Made by a program: the position numbers and the translations under genes
Assembly: GCA_000827325.1 (NCBI GenBank)
Contig: KN832871.1
Coordinates: 1,488,001 to 1,552,000, forward strand
DNA length: 64,000 nucleotides
Direction: 5' to 3'
Source of the DNA: Oidiodendron maius Zn
Taxonomy: Eukaryota > Ascomycota > Leotiomycetes > Myxotrichaceae
In this document: piece after piece, positions 33,514 to 45,234 of the stretch
Position numbering within the stretch: the stretch's first letter is position 1
Layout of the letters: each line of letters opens with the position of its first letter
Notes under the pieces: generated by a model
Databases searched by the model: none
What the model was told of the DNA's origin: nothing
The model's input: the letters and a program-made list of their open reading frames with translations, nothing else

Positions 33514-34248
33514 ATGTCTTTAGTCAGGTAAGATACACGCCCACAACATTGATTCATTCGGGAATTGAGCTAATATTGGTTTTCATAGCGGCGAGAAGTC
33601 GAACTTCCAATATGTGAGTCCTCCAATTCCCGCACAACATCTCTAGCTCTACCTTGGATACCCCCATCGACTCCCCGAGAGGCAGCTGCAATATGGCAGG
33701 TTCTGATACGATGAGTAGATTCTGCGATTGCTCAATACCAACGTGGACGGAAAGGAGAAGGTTGGTTCCTCTCCTTGCTGGCTTCTTTTCCGTCGCTGAT
33801 TGAAGATAGGTCGTCTATGCTCTGACTAAGATTAAGGGTGTTGGCCGCCGGTACTCCAACTTGGTCTGCAAGAAGGCCGATGTCGACCTGAACAAGCGGT
33901 ATGGGTTACTCTGGACTCGGGATGTGGGCAAGTACTGACATTCGCAGCGCCGGTGAACTCACCTCAGAAGAGCTCGAGCGAATCGTCACCATCATTCAAA
34001 ACCCCACCCAGTACAAGATCCCTACCTGGTTCCTCAATCGTCAACGCGATATCGTCGATGGCAAGGACAGCCAAATTCTCGCTAACGGTGTCGACTCCAA
34101 GCTCCGTGACGATCTGGAGCGCCTGAAGAAGATCCGTGCTCACCGCGGTCTCCGTCACTACTGGGGACTCCGTGTCCGTGGCCAGCACTCCAAGACCACT
34201 GGACGACGGGGCCGGACTGTCGGTGTGTCGAAGAAGAAGGGTGGTTAA
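33514..34248 (+). CDS. RPS18: 40S ribosomal protein S18 (uS13)
   Basis: Cytosolic small-subunit head protein that contacts the P-site tRNA and bridges to the large subunit. Five exons (33514-33527, 33589-33613, 33719-33760, 33810-33898, 33948-34248) join in frame to 156 residues. Diagnostic blocks are [89 protein letters not shown] and the end [10 protein letters not shown]. The four introns cluster in the first half, as in many fungal ribosomal protein genes. Confidence 0.96.
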
Positions 34249-34512
34249 GTGTGTACGAGAACGGGAAATCTGGGCTGGATGGAGTGTGGCTACTTGCAGT
34301 GGAATGCTGCGTTGCATACGGCTTATTTGCATTTCGGCACGAACCTGGTTCTCGGCGTATGCTCCTGCTTCTAGCTGAATCAAAGAAATCATTAAAATCC
34401 ATTTATTGCCATGAAAGTCATGCGGAATCGATGGTGTGACTTTTGTGGCGCCTAATAGCGCCTTTCTATGCCCGCTAAGTATTATCAAAATGTCAAGACT
34501 GTATGAGGGATA

Positions 34513-35457
34513 TCAATCCTCATGAGTGACGGCCATATCTAGAACCTCTATTCTCCCTTGGCCCTTGGTCTCTCCCCCAATGAAATCACCCAGACCTTTA
34601 AATGCTCCCGGTTCAACGAATCCAACGACCTCCCACTCTGAGCCGATGACATCTTGCGTCTCCACCTGTTCTACATAGCTCAAGATGCGATCCTTCACCG
34701 TGCCCTTAGTCTTGTCACCGCCATCTTTCGAATCTGCATCTGACGGCTTTGAGCTCGAAGTCTTGGTAGCCTGCTTCAGAATACTCGTCGGGCAAGTGAT
34801 ACGCAGCCTCATCCGCGCTCTTGCAACGGGTATGGGCTGGTGCTGGATCAGCGCCTTCATAGCCTCCAACGCCTGACTCTTTGCACTCTTCGTGGCAACC
34901 ACCCCCGTCCACACATGCTCTTTGCTCTTAACCTTCACTTCCTTCTCCTCGTCGTTGTCGTCGCCTGTAGCCGGTGTGGCAGTCCCGCTCCCAGGAGCAC
35001 TCCTCTCTGGGGCAGCCTGTGATCCATGCGAGCTCAGCATCTCCAGAGCCTTTTCGATCATGCCAGTCGTGTACACCCTTTTCGTCTTCGGGTCTACCAG
35101 CTTGCTGGCCACGATGCCGATGACCTCATTGTGCACCCGTTCTAGTTGAGCCTGTCTTTCCTTCTCCCCGACCTGCAGTTCGCCCTTGTTCAAGATTTCC
35201 AGAATGATATCGTTGACGGGTGTCTTGGGCCCGAATGCCTTTGCCAGGTCTGCCGAGGGCGCGGTCTGCCCTTTGGAAACGTTTAAGAAGACGGAGTTTA
35301 TTTGCAGGACATTATCGAGGTCGGTTTCTATCCCATTGCGCCATTCAAGCACTTTGTTCTTGTAGCAGGCGATCTCGAAGCGCTTTTTCGCCTTCTTGAG
35401 GCGAACGAGGGACACATTCGTCAGTTTAATCTGGTTCGAGGGCTGGTTGATAGGCAT
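34513..35457 (-). CDS. SDO1: ribosome maturation factor SBDS / Sdo1
   Basis: Works with the GTPase Efl1 to release Tif6/eIF6 from pre-60S subunits in the cytoplasm. It is one exon of 314 residues. The N-terminal SBDS (FYSH) domain is clear: LVRLKKAKKRFEIACYKNKV, EWRNGIETDLDNVLQINSVF and LNVSKGQTAPSADLAKAFG. The middle helical domain follows (ILNKGELQVGEKERQAQLER, then KRVYTTGMIEKALEML). It is longer than yeast Sdo1 (about 250) because of a Ser/Ala/Gly-rich insert near 155-185 and a Lys/Ser/Asp-rich stretch before the C-terminal end. The C-terminal part (PIPVARARMRLRI, then VIGSEWEVVGFVEPGAF) matches domain III. It follows RPS18 tail to tail, so three ribosome-related genes sit together. Confidence 0.93.
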   Translation of the reverse strand: MPINQPSNQIKLTNVSLVRLKKAKKRFEIACYKNKVLEWRNGIETDLDNVLQINSVFLNVSKGQTAPSADLAKAFGPKTPVNDIILEILNKGELQVGEKERQAQLERVHNEVIGIVASKLVDPKTKRVYTTGMIEKALEMLSSHGSQAAPERSAPGSGTATPATGDDNDEEKEVKVKSKEHVWTGVVATKSAKSQALEAMKALIQHQPIPVARARMRLRITCPTSILKQATKTSSSKPSDADSKDGGDKTKGTVKDRILSYVEQVETQDVIGSEWEVVGFVEPGAFKGLGDFIGGETKGQGRIEVLDMAVTHED

Positions 35458-35821
35458 TCTGGCAGTAGCCTTGAACTCTGGGAGGTCTGAAATTTTCTGT
35501 GACGCTTCCTCTCTTCCTTTCTCCCAGTCATGGTATTCTTTTGTCTCGTGAGTGATTACCTAATCCGATGTCACGGTAATTTCCCTTACTGCGAACATGC
35601 CGCTCGCTTGTTTACCTTGTTATCGTTTCGACCCGAGACACCGATGCCTACAGTCTTCCTATCTGACCCCCAACCTTTCCCTACTCATCGTCTTTCATCC
35701 TACTCTCGTTCCTCCTCTCTACAACTCAAGGGCTTTGCAATCTTCAGAGAATTACTGCTCGTGAATCGTTTTGTATCCTCTAATCAGCTTATAACTAGCT
35801 ACATCTTGCGGAGCATTCATC
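35458..35821. promoter_or_regulatory. divergent promoter of SDO1 and the carboxypeptidase Y gene
   Basis: 364 bases between two divergent start codons. It is pyrimidine-rich on the plus strand (CTTCCTCTCTTCC type). No further element stands out. Confidence 0.45.
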
Positions 35822-37731
35822 ATGAAGCTCCTTGCGTCATCGCTCCTTCTTGGAGCTACGTCGGCAGCCATCGCTCCACAGCAACAGGTCTTGACAAACT
35901 CCATCCCAGCGGAAATGCCACTGAACGGAGCTGTCAAGTCGGGCTCTGACGCCTGGTCCAAAGCAAAGCACCTCTTTTCTGAGTCTTTGAGTGGCCTCAC
36001 TGCCGAAGCTAAGGCGGCCTGGGATGAGGTAGCCCTTCACTTCCCCGACGACATGGAGAAGGCATTCTCCTTTCCGTCTCCGAAGCCAAATCGTCGACGG
36101 CCTGATAGTGCCTGGGATTACGTTGTCAAGGGCGCTGATATCCAGAGTGTCTGGATCGAGAACGCTCAGGGCGAGAAGGAGAGAGAAATCGACGGCAAGC
36201 TCGAGACGTATAACTTGAGAGCCAAGAGGATTGATCCTTCGAAGCTGGGCGTTGATACTGTTAAGCAGTTCAGCGGCTACCTCGATGATGAGGAGAATGA
36301 TAAGCATCTATTCTACTGTGAGCTAGGCTGGTCTTGCAAACAACTATCCAGGCGCTAACAACCAATAGGGTTCTTCGAGTCCCGAAACGATCCCGAAAAT
36401 GACCCCGTAGTCCTCTGGCTTAATGGCGGCCCAGGTTGCTCATCTCTCACTGGACTCTTCTTCGAACTTGGCCCGTCGTCAATTGACAAGAACATCAAGC
36501 TTCACCTTAACCCATACTCGTGGAATGCGAACGCTTCCGTCATCTTTCTCGACCAGCCCGTTAATGTCGGTTACTCATACAGTGGAAGCTCTGTCAGCAA
36601 TACAGTCGCCGCTGGAAAGGATGTTTATGCTCTCCTCACACTCTTCTTCAAGCAATTCCCGGAGTATGCGAAGCAAGACTTCCACATCGCTGGTGAATCT
36701 TATGCTGGTCACTACATACCAGTGTTTGCATCGGAGATAATGTCACACAAGAACCGAAACATCAATTTAAAGTCTGTTCTTATTGGCAATGGTCTGACCG
36801 ACGGCCTAACTCAGTATGAGTACTACAGACCCATGGCCTGTGGTGATGGTGGATATCCGGCTGTTCTCGACGAGGGCGAATGCCAGTCTATGGATAACGC
36901 CCTTCCTCGCTGCCAGAGCCTAATCCAGAATTGCTACGATAGCGAGAGTGTCTGGTCTTGTGTCCCCGCAAGTATCTACTGCAACAATGCTATGATTGGT
37001 CCATTCCAGCGTACCGGCCAGAACGTCTATGATATCCGTGAGAAGTGCAAAGATGGCAACTTGTGCTATGCTGAACTCGACTGGGTCAGCCAGTATCTTA
37101 ATAGGAAGGATGTTCAGAAAGAACTTGGTGTCGAAGTCAGCACTTATGACTCATGCAACTTTGATATCAACCGAAACTTCTTGTTCCAAGGCGACTGGAT
37201 GAAGCCATACCACCGCCTTGTCCCTGGATTACTTGAGCAACTTAAAGTCCTTGTCTATGCCGGTGACGTATGTTTATTCCCTGTGAGATGTGTATTGTGA
37301 TGCTGACAACTTCTGTAGGCTGACTTCATTTGCAACTGTAAATATCAACCCCTCCGACTTCAATAGCAATTTTGCGTAGTTCGTCCCACGTTAAATAGCC
37401 ACTGACGCATTACCTTCTAGGGCTCGGAAACCAAGGCTGGACTGAGGCATTGGAATGGCCTGGCCAAGCCGCCTTTAACAAAGCCGAGATTAAGGACCTC
37501 GAGCTTGACAACGGCAATAAGTCGGGGAAGGTTAAGACAAGCGGTAATCTCACATTCATGCAAATCTTTGGGTAAGTTGCCAATGACAGCCTATGCTCGT
37601 CAGGCGAGAACTCGACGTCAATTAGAGGAACCAAATACTAATACCTTAGCAGCGCGGGCCACATGGTACCCTATAATCGCCCTGAGGAGTCCCTAGACTT
37701 CTTCAATCGGTGGATCGGTGGTGAATGGTAA
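35822..37731 (+). CDS. cpyA: vacuolar carboxypeptidase Y (serine carboxypeptidase, S10)
   Basis: Vacuolar exopeptidase that removes C-terminal residues from peptides. Five exons (35822-36317, 36369-37267, 37319-37337, 37421-37571, 37653-37731) join in frame to 547 residues. It starts with a signal peptide ([18 protein letters not shown]), then a propeptide of about 110 residues. The mature enzyme begins near [11 protein letters not shown]. The oxyanion block is [10 protein letters not shown]. The catalytic triad is Ser276 (GESYAG), Asp467 (ADFICN) and His525 (GAGHMVPY). The 19-nt third exon carries the catalytic Asp. Before the last exon the acceptor is TTAGCAG. Using the upstream AG would insert one Ser three residues before the His. 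A PRC1/CPY-type vacuolar role is inferred from family membership. Confidence 0.94.
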
Positions 37732-38062
37732 ATTGACTGGTATTACTATCAATACTTATTTTCGTAGAAACTGTTGGGTATCAAGATAAATGCCTCCTGT
37801 GTTGTGGTATGTTGGCTGGGCCAGTGTATTTGGGCTTGCATTTATATAGACCTCTCTTGATTCACTGCATTGGTACTCAGCTGTGACATTTATTTACTGA
37901 AGATGCATTTATATAAATCCGTGCCATAACCGACTTTGCCGTAAATAGGGAATTCAGAAAGACAAAGGCGAGAGGTTGGAAGTGGGCTTTTGGCTGACAG
38001 TTAGCATGGAGAGTAAGACTTAAAGAATAGTATTAACATAATGTCTCTCATATTGTGTCCCG
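37732..38062. other. convergent intergenic region
   Basis: 331 bases between the 3' ends of the carboxypeptidase and TFC4 genes. AT-rich UTR sequence, no gene. Confidence 0.5.
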
Positions 38063-41000
38063 CTAAATAACAAGGCTAGTGTTATCCACCATAGCTGGAT
38101 TTCCTGCCATAGAATATATCGATTGCAAATTATATGTAGCATTAATCACGAGATCCTCACGCAAGTTACCCTTGTTACTTGTTGCTTGCTTCAATACTAA
38201 CGAGTAGTAGGGTATTGCGAGGTGCGATAGGCCAACCATGTGGTATACCCGGGCTATATTGTAGTGAGCCTCTTGCCTCTCTTCTACGTGAGGTGATTGC
38301 ACACGTGATTCGTAGTATATGAAGAGGAACGTCATGCCTTGGAGGATTAGGTGCTGACGATTCTCTGCTTGCCGTTTAAGGCCGTAATGGACGTATGCGA
38401 GGCCGATGTTTAGGTTAATGACTGGGTTTTCCGGATCTAGCGCATGCGCCCTGAAGAAGTAATCTAGAATGCTGCATCAGTTCTTCGCTCCTTCTGCATA
38501 AGCGACAAGAGCCACCCACTCAGAGCATATGAATAGCTAGTTCCTGTATAGAGTATGTGACCATACAGCATAAGAAGTGCGATGTCCATATCGTTATTGA
38601 TTATGGCACGGCCATTCTCATCCACTGCTGAGTATGACCCTTTCTCGGCGAAGTATTTTTTACGACGTGAATCGTCGACAAGAGCATAGTCCATGGCTTT
38701 AATTTGCCGGAGTATGTATTTCTGCGTCGGCCCTGAACTGTACCAGGAAATTGGAGATTGGCACATTCTAGTCACAGCCGCAAACATTCTATACGAATCT
38801 GTAGTAAACTGGTAGTCTTTCATAAAGAACCTTGCAGTGGTGACGCAAGTTTCCTCGTCGTTGCAGAAGAGGGCACACACTGGAAGATTAGATCAGCTAA
38901 TTATCATATTTAGGGCAAGAGTCAAACATACTGCACCAAGCTACGTGGATCAAGAACATGTCTTCTTTGGAATGATAAAAGACTATAGCGTCCTTGGTCG
39001 CTTCACACATCTCATATGCCTCCCGCATTCTCCCTTCCCGGGCGAGACACATAGCAAATTCGAGGAAGATATCCAACCATGCGCTGAATGATATCCCGCG
39101 ATAGTCGGCCGGTATATCGCTCTGCGCTGTCTGAGACTTTTCCGCCGCCTCGGCCCCCAGATCTGCCAATGTTAGTGGATGCATTCTTGATATTTAGATA
39201 ACATGGACGCAACAAACTTCGAGATAGACGCTCAGCCATATCAGTAAGGTCACTTTCCAATGGCGTCTCGACCTGTGCACGAGTTTCACCAGTATACCCC
39301 AGGAACTTAATGTACTTGTCCCAAGGATAAAAGAGCTTGAAGCTTCTGAAATCGTCCGTCAGATCCCTGGCGGCGTCCATCCAATTGGTCGCGGCTTTGA
39401 CATCTCCATTCCTCATGCCTTTATGCTCCTTTCGCATAGTGTAGTACTGGCTTTGTAATTGCTCGGCCCTAGCTTTCTCTTCCTTCTGCTTCTCAGTTGG
39501 ATCTGCAAGCCTACGAGGTTTATACGCCCGCGGGACCTTCGTAGGCATCATCGAGACATCGGATTTAGGCGCCTTGGACTCCGTTTGCGGAACAGCAATT
39601 TTTGCCTGTTTACGACCGGGTTTTGGGCCTGGGCGCAGCCTGGCGTTTTGAGACCTTTTGATCGACATAACTTCGTTGACGAATATAAATGCTTGCTCCT
39701 GCTCGCCCAGAAGCTCGTACATCTTGGCTAGCTCCATTCGAGCCTCAACATTATCGTCATCCATCTGAATTGCCATTTGAAAGCACTCCTCAGCCTTGAA
39801 ACCAAGCCCACTACCTTGAAAACACCTGCCTATCTCAATATAGATGGAGGGTGTGACGAGACTAGAATATCGTTTTATAGATTGATAAAATTTCAAAGCG
39901 TCTTGATAGAGACCGGCTTCTAGTAGCTTGGGGGCGACCTGTAGATAAAGATCAGAGTATTCCAAAGCTTTGCTTTGCTCTGAACTATCGGAAGGTTCAA
40001 GCATGTCCAGGTGCCGCTAAACTGATTAGCAAAACTCAAACCAGGAACTAGAGAAACTTACCAGAGCCTCTTCAATCTGGCCCAAGCTGAGACGACACAG
40101 ACCCATTCTTACCCTCAGTTCAAGGGGCAGACCGTCGCCGTAAGTCGAGAGTGGAAATCGACCAACGTCAAAGCCTGAAACCTCAGCTCTTCTGGAAGAG
40201 TCTGTATCCCACTCGCGATCGTCGTCTTTGCACTCATCCCAGAAAATTTCCGACTCCCGGCCTAGGAGCCAACGAGAGACAGACTTGACTTCCATTAGCG
40301 CAGTATCATACTCTCCAAGGTACTCATAGAGTGTTATGTACGCATTGACATCATTCCAGGTTACTTCCTGCTCATCTTCATCTGGCGGAGACCGAAGGTA
40401 GGCAAAGGTTTCTTTGTACAGCTCCGTCGCACTCTTGAGTTCATTGTTGTCAATATAGGCCGAAGCCAGAAGGCGAATTATCTCCAAATCGTGTGGGCGG
40501 ACCTTTAGAATATGTTTGTACTCAGAAATTGCGCCCGCTGGCTTATTTCTCTCAAGATAAATCATTGCTTTGCCGAGACGAGCATCTACGCATTTTGAAT
40601 CTGCCCGAAGCGCAGACGCATAGCAGAAGTTTGCAGTTGGGAGATAATTTCTCCGGTGCTCTCCAGTCTCTTCTTGAGCAAACTGTGCGCACCTGAGCCA
40701 ACCGGCCACATCTTTTGGTCGCAAATGAGCCGCATATACTAGGGCCATGACCGCATCATTGATCCGACCAAGTTCTTGGAAGACGGCAGACAAAATTGTC
40801 CATGCCTCATATGTCTCCGCATTGATGCGAATGATCTCTAGTATAATAACTCGCGCGTCTTCGTATCTTCCAGATATAAATGCTTCGTTGGCCTTGCTCA
40901 ATCGAAGTTTGATCTCGCCGCTTGGCTCAGCAGCTTTTCTAGGGCCCCTGATGAAACCTCGAGTTCGAACCGTAGGTTTCGCAGGCCCGCAGTTGTCCGG

Positions 41001-41510
41001 CGGTTGGTTTGGAATAGTCACCCCCTGCCCTAGATGCTCATCGCGGTCGTCGCTGATCTGAGACGCCCTGAAATTTCGCACATCGTCCTTGAATTTGTTT
41101 ATGCCGGCCGCGAAATCGCGGGCTTCGGAATCTGCATCAGAAATATCACCTAGCCTAATGTAGGACTCTGTTAGAAGGGATTGTATATACGGCAGAATGG
41201 TCAACTATATAACCTACTCATTTTCACTCAGTTCTTCCAGAAAATCAGACTTGTCAGAAAGCTCCCGACTCTGGCTCCTTCGTTGAGCACTGGCCAACTC
41301 AAACTCAGCTCTAGAACTCTTCAAGGAGAAGATTCCATGAGTATGAGGCTGAAAGGGGGTAGCGATTGAGCTGTCAACCTCATAGGGGATGCTTGACGTC
41401 GGCCAAACTGAGCTTGTGAGTCCGCTCATCTCGGGATCTGGGTATTGGCTGGGAACCGGGGCCGTATTCTGGGGACGCTCCGCGTCGAGGGGGTGAGACG
41501 AGCTCTCCAT
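38063..41510 (-). CDS. TFC4: TFIIIC subunit Tfc4 (TPR protein of RNA polymerase III)
   Basis: The tauA subunit that binds the A box and recruits TFIIIB to tRNA and other Pol III genes. Six exons on the minus strand (41510-41218, 41154-40062, 40016-39218, 39162-38932, 38879-38520, 38463-38063) join in frame to 1058 residues. The N-terminal 130 residues are polar and acidic. Two TPR arrays follow. The first spans about 150-440 (EAFISGRYEDARVIILEIIR, EAWTILSAVFQELGRINDAV, AISEYKHILKVRPHDLEIIR). The second begins near 490 (LYQDALKFYQSIKRYSSLVT, EARMELAKMYELLGEQEQAF). Then come a basic linker (KPGRKQAK, KPRRLADPTEKQK) and the C-terminal repeats (YALNYFFRAHALDPENPVIN, then GLKRQAENRQHLILQG). One donor is GTTTGT. 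All introns have a CTAAC/CTGAT-like branch site or a close variant. Confidence 0.92.
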
Positions 41511-42380
41511 AATGCATCTCGAATTGTGTAGAGGGAGAGGGACTGAAGAAAGTATAGAGACAAACTCGAAGCAATGTGCAAAAAGTTGGGCGCCAGCCCC
41601 GCGTCGTAGCCTTGCGCACCCTCGCCCGCGCCAACCTTTTGTGGTAAGGATGCCACGTGATTACGCAAGTCACTTTATTTTATGCCTGAGGCGTGCAGGC
41701 TGAACGCGAGAAGTCACGAAATACAGGGAATAAATGGAAATGGGAAGGTTCATGATGCGTGGAGGCAGGATGGAAGACTGGACAATTAGGGCTGGCAGCT
41801 GAGAAGATTGCTGGTACAGGTAGCCATCTTGCCCTTATACGCGTACAAACAGGTGTACATGAAAGATCCATCATCATAGTGTCGTGACTACTGATATTTA
41901 CTTCCCGTACACCGGGAATTTTATTTTTATTTGGTTCGCAGCCAGTGAGCGAAGCGCAAAAGGATCCCCCCCTCCTCGACTTCGCAGAACAACACTGCAC
42001 GCACATCATCCCACCCACAAATCCATAGCCGTCCTCTGTGGCAAACCCGCGGAACCTCCTCGATCGGTTCGCGCAACTCTGTTTCGATCGATGCTGTCCA
42101 GGCTGGCTGGGATATCGCCTCTCAACTGCTGACGAACAACCCGACGCGCTCATTGCAACGAGGACTGAACATCTCGCGACGGCGACGACCATAAGACTTC
42201 TCAGCACCCGCCAGAACCAACAATCACCCGCTCTCCACAGCTCTGCCGCCCAGCCGCGTGCGACCGAACAAAGGAGAGACGCTGGATGCTCCCTTGCCAC
42301 CAGCCTTGTCTCTCCAACGAGAACGGACTCCCCCCGCCAGTCTGTATGGTATCCGGTCTCACGGATCCCGCCTCAGCAAC
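41511..42380. promoter_or_regulatory. divergent intergenic region of TFC4 and the forkhead gene
   Basis: About 870 bases between divergent start codons. It is mixed in composition, with a CCCGTACACCGGGAA imperfect palindrome near 41905. No gene is supported. The minus frame at 41680-42300 has no domain. Confidence 0.4.
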
Positions 42381-44563
42381 ATGCCTCCTTCATCCAAGCG
42401 CTCTCAGCGGGCTCGCCGTGACGTGAACAAAGATGCTCAGGTCCCAGACTCCTCCCCATCGCGACCTGCCAAAAGAAGGAAGAAGGCAAGTCAAGATCAC
42501 GAGCATTCCTCGGACGACGTCGTGCTAACAAGTGTCCTAGGTGGAAGAGCCTTCTGAGATTGCGTCTGAATCAACCCAGCTACCAAGAGACCGATCTGGC
42601 ATTCAGATGACCGATGTCCAATTGATCGCGGCACTTATCCCATACCTAGCTATGCCAGATCATTTCGTGCAAGTCAGTGAGGATCATGCCAACACACTGC
42701 ATGAGAAGCATAGCAAGGAGGGGGTGCAGGCGTTTGCAAAACTTGCAGGCAAGGGCTGGACTTTCTATGTCAAGCAGCTGAGGAACAACATCGGACGACT
42801 TCCAGAGGGCCTCAATCCCCCCCCCGGACCGCGCGTTTCTCCGCACCTGGACGGGAGCGCCCTGGCCGAGACAGCCGAAGCCAACAGCGTCGACATTGAC
42901 CTTGGTCCAAGCAAGATGGTTTCCAGATTCCATGCTGAGATCTATTTTGACCATGAGTTAGAGAAGTGGGCCATAGTTGTAAATGGCCGCAATGGCATCA
43001 GGATCAACAACGAGACTCTCCGCCGGAGCGAAGTCCACCAGCTGGTGAGCGGCGAGGTGATTGAAATCAGTGGGGTTGAAATGATGTTTGTTTTACCCGG
43101 GGCCGATGGCAGTCTCAAGGTAGACCGCAGCTATCTTCTCAGAGCTGGCCTGATTCAATCTGATCAGGGCGTGGGAGCTAACAGCCAAGAAGATGCTGCT
43201 GCTGCCTCTGCATTAAGCGCGGGCCTCCGCCCATCATCCTCCGGTCAAGGCTCCTCGAGTGGGCAAAATGGAGCATCTGGTCCTCTACCAATTGCTCCGG
43301 CGCCTCCAGACTACAAGAGACCAGGAACTCCTACTACTTCTCGTACTAAGCCTCCTTATTCTGCGGGGATATCACCAGGTTACGCGAATGGAGGCACTAT
43401 CCTTATGAATGCTGATGATGTTGATTTGAGCCTCGACTCGAATCAGCATATTAAGCCTTCTTACAGCTATGCTCAGATGATTGCTCAAGCAATCCTAGAT
43501 GCCGAGGACGAAAAGTTGAATCTGAATGGGATCTACAATTATATCATGGATAAGTATGCCTACTATAGACACCAACATGGTGGTGGCTGGCAGGTGTGTC
43601 CTGAACTGATATTCGGGTCGTTGGGATTGTGCTGATCTCCGTGCAGAATTCCATTCGTCATAACCTCTCTCTTAACAAGTCCTTCCACAAGGTTGCCCGT
43701 ACGACGGACGAGCCCGGCAAGGGCATGAAGTGGTGCATTGTCCCCGAAGCCCGAGATGAAATGGCGAAGAACTGTGTCCGAGGCGGTCGGGGTGGTCACC
43801 GCGGATCCTCGGCGCCTGGCTCGCCTGGCAACCTTGGATTCTTAACTCGAGCCTCTCGAGATACACCCGGATCTGCCCAGAAACGCTCGCCGAATTCTAA
43901 ATCGCCTCCGCTAAGCTCATTCCCACCCAATGTCCCTCAGTTTACCCCAGACAGAGGAAGAAATCTAGGAAGCTCTCTTCAAGATCACCTGCCTGGCGAT
44001 GGCAGTCCGTTGCCCCGACACAAGAGGCCGCATAACAGCGCATTTGGGCTGTCAGACAACATCCCTGGCTCTCCACCCATACTCTCATCCTCATACCTGC
44101 AGGAGGACAGCAATTCTTTCGTCACGCCGGCACCCCATCGCGTCCACCCTCGTCTGGCCCCTCCCAGTACTGCCCAGCGACCAAGTCAGCACATGCCTAC
44201 CAGCTCCCCTGCCCCATTCTGGAAGTATGCCGACATTGGAAACACTCCCTTGAGAGGTCCAACCTTTGATTCTAGCCCTATCAAAGGATCAGGCAACCCT
44301 CCTGCCCTTCCAGCGAGCAGTAGCCCTGTTCCTCTTCCGACTGCTAGTCCCACCAGGAATGGGACCCCTGTGAAACGAGACTTGACGAGTGTTGAGGATC
44401 TTGACGATGAGAATCATGGCTTTGATCTCGTTAAGTGAGTAGTTCAGTCGCTCCACAGGAATATTTTGCTAATGTGAGCTACAGAGGATTCCAAAGTATC
44501 GGCGCCTATCATGCGACTCCTGCCAATGGCATTGCGGTTACTGGTGCTCTCAAGAGCCGCTGA
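42381..44563 (+). CDS. FKH2: FHA-domain forkhead transcription factor (Fkh1/2-like)
   Basis: Resembles yeast Fkh1/Fkh2, which drive G2/M cell-cycle genes. Four exons (42381-42485, 42541-43593, 43647-44434, 44485-44563) join in frame to 674 residues. The first 35 residues are basic ([15 protein letters not shown]). An FHA phosphopeptide-binding domain spans about 106-220, with [13 protein letters not shown] and [13 protein letters not shown] as the binding-loop blocks. The forkhead domain is about 340-430: [34 protein letters not shown], then [20 protein letters not shown] with recognition helix 3. The tail is Pro/Ser-rich. Intron 1 uses a GC donor (GCAAGT...CCTAG) and is needed for frame. I give the yeast-style symbol only as the closest known name. 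Confidence 0.92.
42486..42540 (+). other. GC-AG intron in the forkhead gene
   Basis: Donor GCAAGT, branch-like GCTAAC, acceptor CCTAG, 55 nt. The flanking exons join in phase 0 (KRRKK-VEEPSE). No GT donor in the interval gives the right phase. Confidence 0.8.
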
Positions 44564-45234
44564 GGACTACCTTCCGCCGGAGATATTCTGTGTAGTTCAA
44601 TCTCCAGAGTAAACCGTGATTCGAGCTCCAGGTACTAAGCTTTTCAAGTTTAAAGTCTGCTTTCAGCTACTCTCTACACATTGGCTTGTGCTTTTGGCCA
44701 TTAAGGCAGGTAAACAATCCCTAGTCTTCACACACCTGCATAGCGGCGGCACTGTTTAAATAGATTATTGGGGCGTTCTTGTGTGCTTGGCAGGAATGAA
44801 GGTGGCGTTTTTTACGCCTCATCAAGGCATCTGTATTATACTCTTGCTAGTAGTTGCTCTGGCCACTCTGCATCCACTCACTCCTGACGGAATGTGTAGA
44901 ATATATTGCATTGCCTATGCCATTTCCACAACTGTGGTATTGGGTGCCTGTGCTTTAAATCAATCTTTGTATGAGCGAAGAGTTGCTTCATTATTCGAAA
45001 CGCCGAGTAAGGCCTCGACACTATTGTACAGTACATAAAGATTTTGCTCAAACAGGGTAAAAGCGAGTAGAAACAATGGCCGTGAGAGTGGAGGAACCTG
45101 CCCGAGATTTCTAACGCACTCTGATACAGGATTACAAGATCTTTCGAAATGGAAACACCACCCAATGCACATTTCGTGTTATTTTGTTTCCGCCCCGAAC
45201 ATGTTATACAGATGCAATGCATGCCCGCCGATTT
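44564..45234. other. convergent intergenic region
   Basis: About 670 bases between the forkhead and CLU1 3' ends. It holds several short frames but no domain, and is presumably two 3' UTRs. Confidence 0.5.

Noticed and set aside
41680-42300. 206-residue minus frame between TFC4 and the forkhead gene
   Set aside because: Cys/Ser/Arg-rich with no domain; lies in a divergent promoter.
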